Notes under the pieces: generated by a model
What the model was told of the DNA's origin: nothing
The model's input: only the letters and a program-made list of their open reading frames with translations
The model's database searches: none
Assembly (NCBI GenBank): GCA_014529385.2
Contig: CM043942.1
Span: forward strand, 28,757,469-28,821,468
DNA: 64,000 nucleotides
Reading direction: 5' to 3'
Origin: Adiantum capillus-veneris
Taxonomy: Eukaryota > Streptophyta > Polypodiopsida > Polypodiales > Pteridaceae
Part shown: one piece after another, positions 1 to 10,865 of the stretch
Numbering within the stretch: position 1 is the first letter of the stretch
How the letters are laid out: each line of letters opens with the position of its first letter
Program-made: the position numbers and the translations under genes

Positions 1-237
1 TCAGAGCTTTGGTAGTGTTCTGTATCACTCAAGGAAAGAACCACAAGAATCACAAGAATTATTTTTGCTTGTTGCGGTCGCACAAACCCAAGTTCGGTTG
101 GGTGTGTCGATTCCTAATTGTGTTTTTGAAGAGTGGCAGGAATTCGAGGAAAGAAGGGCTTGTCCAGCCTCCCCTTGTGCCTCTTTTTACTCATTGAGAG
201 GGGACCGTGCACTTAGCGGCCGGCCAATCGATGTGAG

Positions 238-690
238 GTGGGAAAAAGCAACCTTGGTGTGATCGCAAGGCCACAAAGGGGTGCGCCTGCGGAAAAGAGC
301 AGAACTCGGGTGAAGAGAAGATCCTTCTCGAACACAGATTGCAAGCGAAACAAGAACCTCAAGAACCTCAAGACCCTCAAGAACCCCAAGAACCAAGACC
401 CCCAAGAATCCATGTTTCTCGTGAACTTAAGAACCAAAGACGACAAGAACCCACGACTTCAGTGGATGGTCATCACCCGAAGCGGAATGGATACTTCGCT
501 TAGAGGTGATGAGCATGAGAGAGGCGAAGAAGAATTTTCCCCACTAGGAGGTTTTTCCGACCCTCCCCCTTTCCCATCTACGCCAAGGATTGCACTAACT
601 CCTATGGAGGAGTTGGAGCACTCAGCAGATGTTTATGGACAGGAAGTGAGAACGCGAATCAAGAAGAGTAGAAAGAATGACAGAATTTGA
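238..690 (+). CDS. Gag-like ORF start of the first LTR element
   Basis: This is a 150-codon open frame. An early segment is built from degenerate repeats of a short motif (NLKNLKTLKNPKNQ). It then reads WMVITRSGMDTSLRGDEHERG, a style common at the N-terminus of plant gypsy gag proteins, and ends in a basic stretch. No zinc knuckle is present. The assignment rests on position just after a putative primer site and on style only; the true start codon is not certain. It could equally be a non-coding leader with a fortuitous open frame. Confidence 0.3.
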   Translation: MGKSNLGVIARPQRGAPAEKSRTRVKRRSFSNTDCKRNKNLKNLKTLKNPKNQDPQESMFLVNLRTKDDKNPRLQWMVITRSGMDTSLRGDEHERGEEEFSPLGGFSDPPPFPSTPRIALTPMEELEHSADVYGQEVRTRIKKSRKNDRI

Positions 691-882
691 TTTTCAGACA
701 CGCAGAAAGAAAAGCAGAAAGAAAGGCAGCCATAGAGCGTGAGCATGAGCAAGCGCGACACATGCAAGAGATGTTGCGACTCTTTTCTCTAGATCAGGCA
801 CAGATGCAAGAGATTCGGGAAAAGGAGACTCTCAGTCTCTTCTTCTCCATAGTATGATACACAGGATTTGCATGATGATAAG

Positions 883-990
883 CATGATGATTTGAATGAT
901 AATGATGAGCATGATAATTTGAATGACAATGATAAGCATGATGATTTGCATGATAATGATGAGCATGATGATTTGCATGATGATCAAGAT
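883..990 (+). repeat. 27-bp minisatellite, 4 copies, encoding an acidic 9-residue repeat
   Basis: Four direct copies of a 27-bp unit beginning CATGATGATTTG lie at 883-909, 910-936, 937-963 and 964-990. In one frame each unit encodes a variant of HDDLNDNDE. The period is a multiple of three, so the frame is kept, which suggests that it expanded inside a coding region. Confidence 0.8.
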
Positions 991-1013
991 GTGATTTCTC
1001 ACAAGCGTGATGA

Positions 1014-1631
1014 TTGCATGAAGAAGATGTGATTGTTCACAAGAAGGATGAGTTAGTGAATGCGTTTTCTAGTGAAGCTAACCTCAATGCAGATTCGATC
1101 AATCACGAAGAATCGATCTTGGCTCTCGAGTCGAGGTCCAAAGAACCTCCACAAGGCGATTCAATCATTCAGGAAGAACCGATCTTGGCTCTCGAGCGTA
1201 GGTCCAAAGAATTCTCACACGAAGTATTATGTGTTCGCATGATTAGTACGCACGCATTGTTCGAGTGTTTCATTCGTGATCGTTTCTTGTATTTTTGTCA
1301 GCGTCTTTATGTGATCCCTTTTCCTAGGCATGACATTTTGTACGTTGAGCACGTTTCACTCATGAATGAGCACGAATGTATTCTGAAAAGTATGCATTCA
1401 AGGAAATCACATTCCGCGTCTCTTTCTTGGCACGACACATTTGTAGAAAGAGCACATGACAGAATGAACACTAAGCATGGGCATGTCCGTTGTGAATTGC
1501 CACAGTTGATTGATTTAGATCAGCACGACAAGATTCGATCTCATTGTTTGCGTGTGTGTGGTGAATGGGTTAGCACTCCGTCTCTTTGTTCATCTACATT
1601 GGAACATCCACTTCTTCAAGAAGGGAAGTGA
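1014..1631 (+). CDS. ORF of unknown function in the first LTR element
   Basis: This 205-codon open frame begins at a non-ATG codon, so the start is unknown. It directly follows the 27-bp repeat. Residues about 30-65 contain a two-copy internal repeat with cores ILALESRSKE and ILALERRSKE. The rest is His/Arg rich and has no motif I recognise. The stop lies at the polypurine-like tract that may mark the 3' LTR start, consistent with this being the last ORF of a non-autonomous element. No function is proposed. Confidence 0.3.
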   Translation: MHEEDVIVHKKDELVNAFSSEANLNADSINHEESILALESRSKEPPQGDSIIQEEPILALERRSKEFSHEVLCVRMISTHALFECFIRDRFLYFCQRLYVIPFPRHDILYVEHVSLMNEHECILKSMHSRKSHSASLSWHDTFVERAHDRMNTKHGHVRCELPQLIDLDQHDKIRSHCLRVCGEWVSTPSLCSSTLEHPLLQEGK

Positions 1632-2109
1632 TCCTCCTTTGTCATCTAGTACAAGAGTGCAACCGAATCATCAACCTACTACCCATCGGATAGGTAACTC
1701 CGTCGACAATTCCAAGAAAGATGTGCTTTTGCAAAAGGCAAAGAAAATCTGCCAATCCATCTTCTTGAAGGAAACACAACCATAGAAGACTCCTCCAGAA
1801 GTGATGAAGAAGATCCTACTGTTGTCCAAACACTTCTCTCTGTAGAAGAAGTTGGAAATGAATAGATCCACACAACCGGACATGAGAAACCTACCTCACA
1901 CTGGCCGGGTGCAGCCACAAAACAGCCCTCACTCCCTAGCATGTGTCCATGGGTGAAACTGGGACCGCCAACTGGACGAATCCGGAGAGATGCCTAAACT
2001 CCAACAGTTTCTTCATGCTTATTCAGGGTGGTTCTCCAAAGCAAGTGGAAAGGTGGGCAATGAGGCGAGTAAATTCTAGGTGAATGTACTATGTTGTGTG
2101 GAGTTTGTC

Positions 2110-2250
2110 AGGCTTGTGTAAGTACGGTAGTTGTCACTGACATTTACTGTAGTACTTCTCTAATAATTGACACAATGACAACTATTGTAGTACTTTTTCA
2201 ATAGTTGACATTTAACTACCGTAGTTGTCAATGTTTTTCTTATCCTTTAT
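2110..2250. repeat. Imperfect fold-back/MITE-like sequence upstream of the JmjC gene
   Basis: The region contains related copies of the motif CGGTAGTTGTCA in direct and inverted arrangement, including a near-palindrome built on TTGACATTTAACTAC and its complement. It lies between the putative LTR element and the first JmjC exon. No clear target duplication was found. Confidence 0.35.
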
Positions 2251-2398
2251 CATTTGTAAGTTGTTGCTGCTGCTTGAAAAAAAACAGAGAAATAATAAGA
2301 GAGTTTTTCGAATAATAATGTACTTAAATTTAATCATATTTGAATGTTTTATTTTTAACAGCTTCCTATGTGTTCTTGGTTGTGTGTTGTGTTAGTTC

Positions 2399-2708
2399 AT
2401 GAGTTCAGATCTTGTCGAGCTCATGAAGGTATGCATAAAGATGTCGTAGCTTACTTATTGATTGTTCTTTATAGTGAGAACTTGACAGTGGTGAAGAGCA
2501 TTGCACTTCTAGGGGACATGGCTTTACATTCTTACCAGTCAATGATGCAGATTGTAAGTGAGACACAAGTGTTACAAGGTCTTCTCAGCCATTTGAACTC
2601 AGCAAACACCGAAATTCAGAGGGAAGCTTGCCATACAGTGGCAAGCATTGCTTCGGGGACACAGGGACAAACAGCGCTTTGTGATCTGGGAGCGGTTGAA
2701 AAGCTTAT
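2399..2708 (+). CDS. JmjC oxygenase gene, N-terminal exon(s)
   Basis: The first part of the NO66/MINA-like gene. The frame from 2479 to 2708 encodes an all-helical, ARM-like segment including VKSIALLGDMALHS and IQREACHTVASIASG. The start is ambiguous. One model has ATG 2399, a 10-codon exon to 2428, and a 50-bp intron 2429-2478. The other reads through from ATG 2431 in the same downstream frame. The 3' boundary is firm: the donor GTAGGT at 2709 joins the acceptor at 2785 and restores the frame (EKLM then HLLFVLTG). With the first model the three-part gene sums to exactly 771 codons. In plants this oxygenase family carries a helical N-terminal extension, so this piece is expected. Confidence 0.6.
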
Positions 2709-2785
2709 GTAGGTAAATGGGTCATAATTTTACCTAGGTGCTTTTTCTGTAAGTTATTTTTGTAATGTACTAAGTCTTTGGGCAG

Positions 2786-4249
2786 GCATCTGCTATTTGT
2801 ATTGACAGGAGTTTTGACAAAAAGTGTAGATCAAGGAGAGGTCCACAAATCTTTAGACAGCAGTGATGGATTATACCTGGCAAATTACACAAGGGATTCA
2901 CTACTCTCTGATGTTTTGGAGGCCCTGGATATGCTTTCTTCTAACAACTGTTTTGAGAGCCTTCGGAAAGTTTCACAAGGGTCCAGAGTCTCTATTCTAA
3001 AGGCTTTGCAAATCATATGGAAAAGGTTCCGCAACAATTGTGATCCACGTTTACGTGATGGTCACGCTTATGTGCTTGCTAAGATGATTGTATGGCTTGC
3101 GATGGCGCTAGAGAACTTCGATGAAGGTTTGATTAGTCGTTGCGAAGATGTAGTTGAGATTTTCTTTGGAGGAACGGAGGTTGAATTTGAACATTTCTGG
3201 GATGAGCATTGGGAGCATTCACCATTCTTGATATATGAAAATGCTATTGGGGGTAAAGTGCGTTGCAATTTATTGAAAGCTTGGCAATGTGATGGTGATT
3301 CACTTTTCTTGAAGAAACTTTTGTCATCAACTTTAACATGTCCTCCTTTCAGCTGTGATGAACTTGAAACCTCACAAATTTACAGTGAGATCGAGAATGA
3401 CCTCGGTAAACTATTGATTTTTGGGCAGGATATTAGGCTTGTGAAATCTGTATGTACAGTTGGTTGTTGGGAGCCATGTTCAAATTGCGCTTTCCTGGAA
3501 GAGGACTATCACAAGATAGACGCAAGGAAAATGGAAAGCAGTGAAAGATCTAACTGCTTGGATACAAATGTTAACACCTTTGTTACTGCATATGAGCTAG
3601 GGTATACCATTGCTCTGAGAGGTTTGGAGTTCCGGTGCTCTCATATCGCAGACATAGCAGAAGCATTAGCAGTTTGCTTTGGGCAGGCAACAGTTGGGGC
3701 CAACCTTTACATGACCCCTTTAAATGCACAAGGATTCAAACCTCATTATGATGATCATTGTGTGTTTGTCTGGCAACTAGCTGGAAGTAAATTTTGGAAT
3801 CTATGGGACCCAGAAACTCTTTTGCCGCGATTATACTCACAAGATACAAAACTTGAAAGAGGTTATGCAGATGAGGAAGATGCCTGTAAACTCTCATTAA
3901 AAGAAGGGAATATTTTATACATTCCCAGGGGATTTCCACATGCAGCCAATACGCGAGTTAATACACTGACACCTGATAAGTTGTGCTGTACGTTCCCTAA
4001 ATTTGCACAGAAAGGGAATGACTTAGGTTCTGAGAGTTGTGTACAGGGTGACGACCTGATGCCTGTGGTTGATGCAGATAGTGAAGGCTGTTTGAACAGG
4101 AAGAAGCATGAATGGGGTGCACTCTCTACATATTTCTCGGGCAATTGCAGCTGTTTGAAGAAATTGAAGGATTCTCAGCAGGCTATTTGTACAAAAATGG
4201 TACCATCTCTACATATCACATTTGGAGTGGAAGTTGAACCACCGTTCGA
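2786..4249 (+). CDS. JmjC/NO66-MINA-type Fe(II)/2-oxoglutarate oxygenase, central exon with catalytic domain
   Basis: A 488-codon exon. The cupin/JmjC catalytic core is clear in its C-terminal half: GFKPHYDDHCVFVWQLAGSKFW supplies the HxD iron ligands, and IPRGFPHAANT supplies the distal His. The YDDHCVFVWQLAG context is typical of ribosomal oxygenases (NO66, MINA53) rather than of histone-only JmjC demethylases. Family knowledge: these enzymes hydroxylate histidines of ribosomal proteins, and NO66 has also been assigned histone demethylase activity. The exon ends in phase 2 at 4249 before a strong donor GTAAGC; reading on gives a stop within one codon. The next exon is 24.6 kb away. No internal stop was found, so the gene looks functional. 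Confidence 0.85.
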
Positions 4250-5064
4250 GTAAGCATACTTGGACTCCCAGTGTTCCTTCTTTTTATGAAGCAAGTTGTT
4301 ACTGAGGCTAACTGTGTGCATATTTCTTATTGTCATGTCAAGCTTGCGTAGAGGCATGAAGTTTGCAATTCTCATTCTAAAAAAAATGAAATATCTTTTG
4401 ATTCAGCTCAGAACATCCTGTAATTTTCTTCCCAAAGGTAGTCCTTAAGCACCTCCAAAGGCTGAAATTATCATGAGAGAGACCAAACTTTATGCAAGAG
4501 TATTTTGGTTAAGAGAAAAAGAGCATCGTAGTAGATTTCTAAGCATCTGAGATCAATGGTTTTGATCTCCATGCATTTTATGACTGCAATAGGATACCCT
4601 TTGAATCGCTATGGTGTAACTTTTCCTAAGCTCTCGAGCATGAGAAACGGAAAAAATGGAGGTTTCATTAAGGGGCCATCACTTAAAAGATTGAGAGGGA
4701 ATGCAACGACAAAATCTAGGAGAGAAGGGTGAGGGATGTCATATGTGAAGAGATAAGAATGATAGGGAAGATGATGTGGTCAGAAGTATATGGTTCACGG
4801 TGTCCAAAAGTTACCTCTTCATGAGGTGTGATTGATTCAAATTTGGCTGTGGATATAATTTTCAATAGTAGCTGACATACCTTAATTGCTAGTAGCCACT
4901 CATTATGAGGAGTCCATTGGCGGTCAGAATCCAATAGATGGACTCACAAAGCCAATGGCTGGAAATGAACGTCTGAGAGCTGGAAGCAAACTAATGGAGA
5001 AAACAGTGAAGAGACACCTTTAGCCTGCTGTCACCAATCCATTCAGCCAGGAGGATTGAGTAAA

Positions 5065-5222
5065 AACCCACGCAAATTTAAATCAGTGTGTTGCAAAATG
5101 AAGTGTAACCTATAATGATCGTATACAAGAAGGCAACGCCATCAACCCACGCAAATTTAAATCAGTGTGTTGCAAAATGAAGTGTAACCTATAATGATCG
5201 TATACAAGAAGGCAACGCCATC
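5065..5222. repeat. 79-bp tandem duplication
   Basis: Two adjacent, essentially identical copies of a 79-bp unit (about 5065-5143 and 5144-5222) that starts near ACCCACGCAAATTTAAATC. There is no coding sense in it. The identity suggests a recent duplication inside the JmjC intron. Confidence 0.9.
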
Positions 5223-6382
5223 AAACCACACCAAGCAGACCGGGGTGTAGCGGGGATGGAGGATGGATAATGTATTGCAGTGAGATGCCTGATGAAATGC
5301 TCCTGTGGATGCTTATGATGTAGAACAGATGCCCATTCCTCCTGCCAACTTAAAAGAGAATTAAATTGTTCCTGAAGATCTACCATGTCGTGGAACTGGA
5401 ACACAAGCTCAAGAATGGTATGATCTCGGTTGCCTATTTACAACATGCCTGGTCCAACTCTGATTGTGGGGCTGCCCATTGAAAGTGGGCAGCCAGGGGA
5501 CTCTTTGAAATCCTTAAATATCCTGCAAAAAGCAACAAAACCTTTTTGAGAAAATCAGATGGTCATGTGTATACACTTTCTAGGTGTCCTGGGATTCACT
5601 CACATACATAGATGCAATGCCGACTTAGATTCTTTCGCAAAAAAGCACCTGCTGTTTTGGAAAGCAACAAAAAAGCAACTTGCTGTCTTGGGAAATTGGA
5701 ATCGGAAAGCAAGCGTATTTTCTCAAAGCTATTGAGAACCCATCTTCATTCAAGTGCTTATCTCTCGTGCGCAACTCTGTCTTACTTCGGAATCTACTTG
5801 GACTATCGAAATTCCCTACTTGGTGCTCCTGTCACCCACCATATGATGCATCGAGAACTCCCTTCACTTAGTCTATCACTCATCGAACTTATGGAATGAC
5901 TCCTTAGTGATGCTCTATGTCATGTTGCATTAGACATGTCCGCTCCGGATGGTCGAATACCCCCACTCGATGGTCTTGTCATCCATCCAATGTGATGCAT
6001 TAGAAGTATCCTTTCTTGGTGGCCAAGTAGATAGCCTGCACATAGTGATCCTCTTGATGCCATCCTCTTGATGATACATCCAGAAAACCCTCTTCTGGTA
6101 GATCTACTACTTTAACTTAATAGTCCTAATGTGCACATAAATTAGATAAACCTAATTTCATCAAACTGAAACTCCGCAAAGAAAAAGGAACTAGCTAATT
6201 TAGCAACATCCCTTCGGCTTCTAAACGGATATCTTCGACTGTAGTGCTTGTACATAACTGCCCAAACTGTCCGACTAAGGGGCTGGGGAATAGTTCTTAA
6301 ACTTCACCAGATACTTCCTAATGATCTTACCAGGCTTAAGTTGGCGTTTGTGGTGATGTATAATCTGCTCTAGTTGAAGCAT

Positions 6383-6989
6383 TGTCACAAAGTGATGACG
6401 TGGCTGCCCTAACCCTAACTGGGAAACCCTAACCCTAATTGCTGATGGGCGGGCTGACATGTGGCAGCTGTACAGATCCCCGCGTTTTGCGGCGCAATTT
6501 GCGGAGGCACAAAAAGCTGCGGCAGATTTAAAAAAAAAGCTTTTGGACAGCTTTTGGGCATTGTTTTATGCTACGCAATTGAAAGGAGGGAGAGAGCTCT
6601 TTTGTTTTACTTTATTGCCCTCTCAAGAGAGAAAGAGAGAGAGAAATTGTGTAAAAAAAAGCAGAAAGCTTTTAGGCTTTTGATTTTCAGCTTTTGGGGC
6701 TCTGCTTTTGGTATCCCTTGAATCTTTAAATATGTGAGCAGGCCTCTCACAACTCAAAGCATTTGGACGCAGATTCTGAGTGTGAGTGCTTGCCCGCACT
6801 CTTGTACTTTGAATTTAGATCAATACAAAAAGAAATACCGAAAGGGGCGCCAGTCTTTGGGGCCAATATCTCTAGGCACAGAACTCCGTCGGGCAGTGTT
6901 GAATAAATTTGTGAACTGTGAATTGTTTTGAAGTGGTTATTGGTGCTGTCACGGTAGATTCTTGACTTGGAGTGTCCAAGTTTGTTACA
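6383..6989 (+). repeat. 5' LTR of Ty3/gypsy element A
   Basis: The LTR begins TGTCACAAAGTGATGACG and ends TTTGTTACA, directly before the primer site at 6991. The start and end match the LTR of element B (12419-13036), which begins TGTAACAAACTGCTGATG, and both carry the block GAAAGGGGCGCCA. Near the 5' end, in probable U3, it has several AACCCTAA telo-box motifs (about 6408-6438), which are common plant promoter elements. The 5 bp before the LTR (AGCAT) would be the target duplication, but the matching 3' end is not present. Confidence 0.75.
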
Positions 6990-6990
6990 A

Positions 6991-7002
6991 TGGTATCAGA
7001 GC
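6991..7002 (+). other. Primer binding site, initiator-Met tRNA (element A)
   Basis: TGGTATCAGAGC is the exact plant initiator-Met tRNA primer site. It lies one base after the LTR end. Confidence 0.92.
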
Positions 7003-7049
7003 ACGACAGATTTCTCTTCTACAGGAAATCCTATCCCAGTTTTTTTTCT

Positions 7050-8590
7050 GCGGCACCTATGGCTTCAGGCAAAGATCAACCGACTCCCTTTGCATCCGGA
7101 GATGCGGGAAGGGATCGCAATGAAAATTCCGGCAAGGAGTATGGCCCGCCTCGACCTACTCAGGCAGAGCGTCGTCAATTGATCGGCGATGCAACAAAGA
7201 TGATGCTCAATTTTGCGAAAGACCCAAAATTTGCAAAATATATGAGTGAGACTTCTTTCTAGGAGCTGCACGAGCAGTGGCAGAAAACCACAACACCACC
7301 TCCAAAACCCGCTCTCAAGAAACCTTCTGCTCACAAGAAATGTACAGAGAAGGAATTAGAAGCGGTGGTTGATTCATGAATTGCTCAGCTTTTTGACGCA
7401 CAGAACAAAGCTAAAAAGCCCGTCAAAAAGCAGAAGAAAGGCACTGACTTCCCGGGTTATTTGGGTCGTGAGTCGACATTTGAAAAGGCAAAGAAACAGA
7501 AGAAGCGTGTTTGATTTGAAGGAGTAGCCAGTTTTTCTTCTTCTTCTTGTGATAGTTCTTCTAGCTCATCTGACTCGAGCGAAGAAGACCGAAAAGGCAA
7601 AAAGCGAAGCAAGAAACAACGCTTCGGAAAGGGCAAGAAAAAGGCAAAGAAGTCTAAATCTCGCCCAGTGAGTGACAATTCTACAGAGGACTCGTCTACA
7701 GACAGTTCAGACTCTGATGACAGCAACTTTTATGCAAAGAAGAAGAATTTTTATAAAGCCAACCAGTATGACTTTCTGGAAGACGAAAGCAAGAAAGTCG
7801 GAGAGTTTAAGGAAGGTGGACAGTCAATTAAATTTGACACGTTTTCGGGATATAGAGATGCTTCGAAGGCTTTGTCTTTTGTACAGCAGTTTGACATCGC
7901 TTTCGCGGGAGGACGTTACTCAGAGCACTCTAAGATTCGGAGAGTTGTCTCTTATTTTAAGGGGAATGCTCGAACTTGGTGGTCGACGCTTCTATTAAGC
8001 AAGACTGCGCGAGTTAAATGACTGAAATTCAAGAGGCTTTTTATTTCTTTATGGTTGACTCGAGAGTATGAACGTGATATACGAACTCCTTGGAATCATC
8101 TTCGGATGACTAAGAAAGATACAGTGGACACTTATTGTGAGAGATTCTGGAGCTCTTTTCTACCCGCCTCTTCATTTAAGAAGATCTCGTTCAAAGAACA
8201 GATTGTGCAGTTTACCTTGGGTCTACCTACAGAGATCCGAGATCACTGCTTGGAACAGAACTCAGCTTCTATTCAGGAGTTGATGAGTCATGCGAAACGG
8301 GGTTTTGCCATCCACTCTGGCAGTCTGACTTACCCCACCGATGAGATCATGACACAAAGAGCTGAACAGACTTCGACAAATGTAAGTAGAAAGAGAAAGA
8401 GCAACTCAGAAAAGAAAGATGCCCAACCCAAGCTTACTCCTTAGGAGCGGGCTCGCTTCATCAGGGAGGGGAAGTGCTTTGGATTCGGGGAAACTGGACA
8501 TATCTCCTCGAAGTGCCCTAAAAAGGCACAGAAAGAGCAGAACGACAAGGACGACGAAAGACCTGAGAGTTCGAGAGTAGCTGAGGAACG
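7050..8590 (+). pseudogene. Gag of Ty3/gypsy element A (degraded)
   Basis: The gag reading is split over frames at 7050-7262, 7668-8021 and 8055-8444. Typical retrotransposon gag sequence is seen (SKIRRVVSYFKGNARTWWST, then FTLGLPTEIRDHC). After a stop at about 8444 the frame continues into a damaged zinc knuckle, CFGFGETGHISSKC, in which the second Cys of CX2CX4HX4C is replaced by Phe. An acidic Ser-rich segment precedes the gag core. Several stops and frameshifts make it non-functional. Confidence 0.7.
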
Positions 8591-8606
8591 TGGAAGAAAA
8601 GGCAAG

Positions 8607-10532
8607 ATGAAAACAGAATTGGTTCCAGATTGCGTGGGTACTGATCCCAACGCATTGGACGAGAGTACAGAACTTTGCCGAGCTTGGGGCAAAGTGAAAG
8701 ACCAAGAAGCCTTGATCTTCTTTGTTGGAGGAGCCAAGGCCAACTTCATTTCACCGGAATTGGCGGCGCGGCTCGAGATCACTCCCGATCGGATGGGACC
8801 ACTTGCGGAGGCAGTTCTAGTGGCACCCAACAGGGACGTAGCCATTACACCCGTCATTGGCAAACTTTGGCTGCATTGTCACGGGTATTTGGGGCATGAG
8901 GACTTTTACATAATGCCTTTGGAAGGTTGTGATCTTCTCTTGGGAATTCCCTGGTACCACAAGAACAACGCCGTGGTCGACTATCGGGCGAGGAAAGCGA
9001 CATTGACTACAGAGAAGGGCAGAACCATTGTACTTGATATAAAACTTAAGGGCGAGCTTGTCCCTATTGTATCGGCTTCGGCCATTTCTAAATTAATGAA
9101 ATCTAGTCTGTTTGTTTACTCGATCTTTATGAAAGAGTTGAGTGATGAGGATAGGACACATATGTCTAAACGTGATAAAGAACGGCAATATTTTCTCCAC
9201 TCTCATGCCGATTGCTTCTTAGAGGGCCTGCCAGGCGAGTTACCACCTACTTGTCCTCAAGATCATACCATTGATCTGATTCCTAGAAGCACACCACCTA
9301 ACCGGCCACCTGACCGTGTGAGCCGAGCACAGAATGAAGAGATTATGAACCAAGTGAAAGACTTCTTGGAAAAGGGTCTTGTCCAGCCTAGTACTTCACC
9401 GTATTACTCTCCAGTGTTGGTTTTGAAGAAAGACGGATCTTGGAGAATGTGCATCGATTATAGAGCTCTCAACAAAATCACCATCAAGAACAGATTTCCG
9501 ATTCCTAGGATCGATGATATACTCGACAGATTACAGGGATCCTCGTGTTTTAGCAGGATAGATTTGAAGAGTGGATATCATCAGATCAGAATCGCTCCGA
9601 GAGATGTCTACAAGACAGCCTTTCGAACGACTTTTGGGCTATTTGAGTTTTTGGTGTTGCCTTTTGGCTTAACCAATGCTCTTGCGACATTTAACCGGAT
9701 GATGGACATGATTTTTCGAGAGTACAGGCTATTTGTTAGCACTTTCTTTGACGATATCATTGTTTTCTCCAAGAATGAGGCAGAAGATAGAGATCATCTG
9801 CTTGAGGTCTTTCAGGCATTACAAGAGCACAAGCTAGTGATTAATGCTGAATTTTTGCTACCAGAGATACACTTTTTGGGACACATTGTTTGAGCAGCAA
9901 GAGTGCAAATGGATCCGGCCAAGATAGACACTATCCGTGATTGGCCAGATTCAAGGTTGCATCCGAATGTATGTACCTTACCTTTCCGTACGATACGGTA
10001 CGATACGTACTGTACGGTTTAGTACGGCCAACCTGAAAAATTTGGGAAAAATTAGCACAATGATTTTGGCGGACAGTTTTGGCGAGCCCTTTTGTGTGGC
10101 TTAGGTTTATTGAAGTGTGTGCCAAGGCTTAAAACTTTGGGACGCACCTGTAGGTTGTTACGATTTGGAGAGCGGATTTGTGCGGAGACCTTCATAGCCA
10201 ATCACACAGTTGTACGTACTCTTTGCGACCGCCCGCCCTCTCTAAGCATTTGTTCTCCTCTCGCATTCCTCATGTGTGTCCATTGTAATGTTAAGTTGTT
10301 TTTGAGTCTAATTTTTGAAAGCTCTTTGAATTTAATATCAATATAATATGGTTTTTTTACAAACGGTACATACCTGTTACGTACCTGAAAGATGGTTCAG
10401 TATGGAAATACGTTCCGTACGTACCTTAACCATGCCGCACACTACGTACCTTTCCACCTTGGCCCGATTTGAAGAATATCCATGAAGTTAGAAGCTTCTT
10501 GGGACTCTGTTCGTACTACAGGCGATTCAGAT
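8607..10532 (+). pseudogene. Protease-reverse transcriptase of Ty3/gypsy element A, interrupted by a MITE
   Basis: An open frame runs from 8607 to 9893. Its protease-like part reads FFVGGAKANFISPELA where an active DSGA would be expected, so the catalytic Asp is lost. The RT follows with MCIDYRALNKITIKNRFPIP, the FFDD catalytic box (FFDDIIVFS) and FLGHIV. A TGA ends the frame at 9893; the same frame continues RVQMDPAKIDTIRDWPD until a MITE at 9952. RT sequence resumes at 10461 (HEVRSFLGLCSYYRRF) and is cut at about 10533 by element B. RNase H and integrase are absent. Confidence 0.85.
9952..10460. mobile_element. About 509-bp MITE inserted in the RT of element A
   Basis: The RT reading frame breaks exactly at GGCCAGATT (9943-9951) and resumes at GGCCCGATT (10461-10469), a 9-bp target duplication with one mismatch. 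The insert starts AAGGTTGCATCC and its other end, reversed, starts AAGGTGGAAAGG, giving imperfect terminal inverted repeats. Subterminal regions are rich in overlapping TACGTAC/CGTACGATACGG palindromes. It has no transposase. A 9-bp duplication points to a Mutator-like (MULE) driver; an 8-bp reading would suggest hAT. Confidence 0.8.
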
Positions 10533-10852
10533 GCTTTTGGACCAGATGCTTTTGAGTTTGAAGGCTTTTTACTGTAAATTGCTTTTGGGGATTAGGGCCT
10601 TTAAATATGAGGTTAGTGCTCATTCTTTGGCATGCTTCCTGGAGAAGGTGTAGAGTCTGGAGTACCGGCTTGTACTGTGTTGATGCAATATAAAGAAATA
10701 CTGAAAGGGGCGCCAAGGTTTGGGGCCAATACTCTCTGGGGTGGAATTTCGCCACTCCGTGTCGCGTGTCGTCTCTCTCTTTCAGTTCAGTTGTTATTGA
10801 AGTGCTAAAAGTCTGTTCTTTTCTATTGGCACGTAGTGCTTGTCTAGTGACA
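10533..10852 (+). repeat. Truncated 5' LTR of non-autonomous element B
   Basis: This 320-bp stretch closely matches the last 325 bp of the LTR at 12419-13036 (for example GAAATACTGAAAGGGGCGCC and ATTTCGCCACTCCGTGTCGC). It ends GTGACA, one base before a primer site. Its 5' part is missing; the junction with element A RT lies within the shared short sequence TGCTTTTGGA. Confidence 0.85.
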
Positions 10853-10853
10853 G

Positions 10854-10865
10854 TGGTATCAGAGC
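10854..10865 (+). other. Primer binding site, initiator-Met tRNA (element B)
   Basis: TGGTATCAGAGC lies one base after the end of the truncated LTR, the same geometry as in element A. Confidence 0.92.

Larger units (their letters stand above)
1..1790 (+). mobile_element. Internal region of a non-autonomous LTR retrotransposon (5' LTR outside window)
   Basis: The window opens with TCAGAGC, the last seven bases of the plant initiator-Met primer binding site TGGTATCAGAGC that is seen complete at 6991 and 10854. A gag-like ORF (238-690), a 27-bp coding minisatellite (883-990) and a second ORF (to 1631) follow. A purine-rich CAAGAAGGGAAG at about 1616-1627 precedes a TG, as a polypurine tract precedes a 3' LTR. 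No protease, RT, RNase H or integrase motif was found between these points, so this would be a LARD-like non-autonomous element. The 3' LTR end cannot be set because its partner LTR is outside the window. The seven-base match at the edge could be chance. Confidence 0.45.

Noticed and set aside
2868-4144. Minus-strand open frames within the JmjC exon
   Set aside because: Antisense shadows of a well-supported coding exon, with no motifs of their own.
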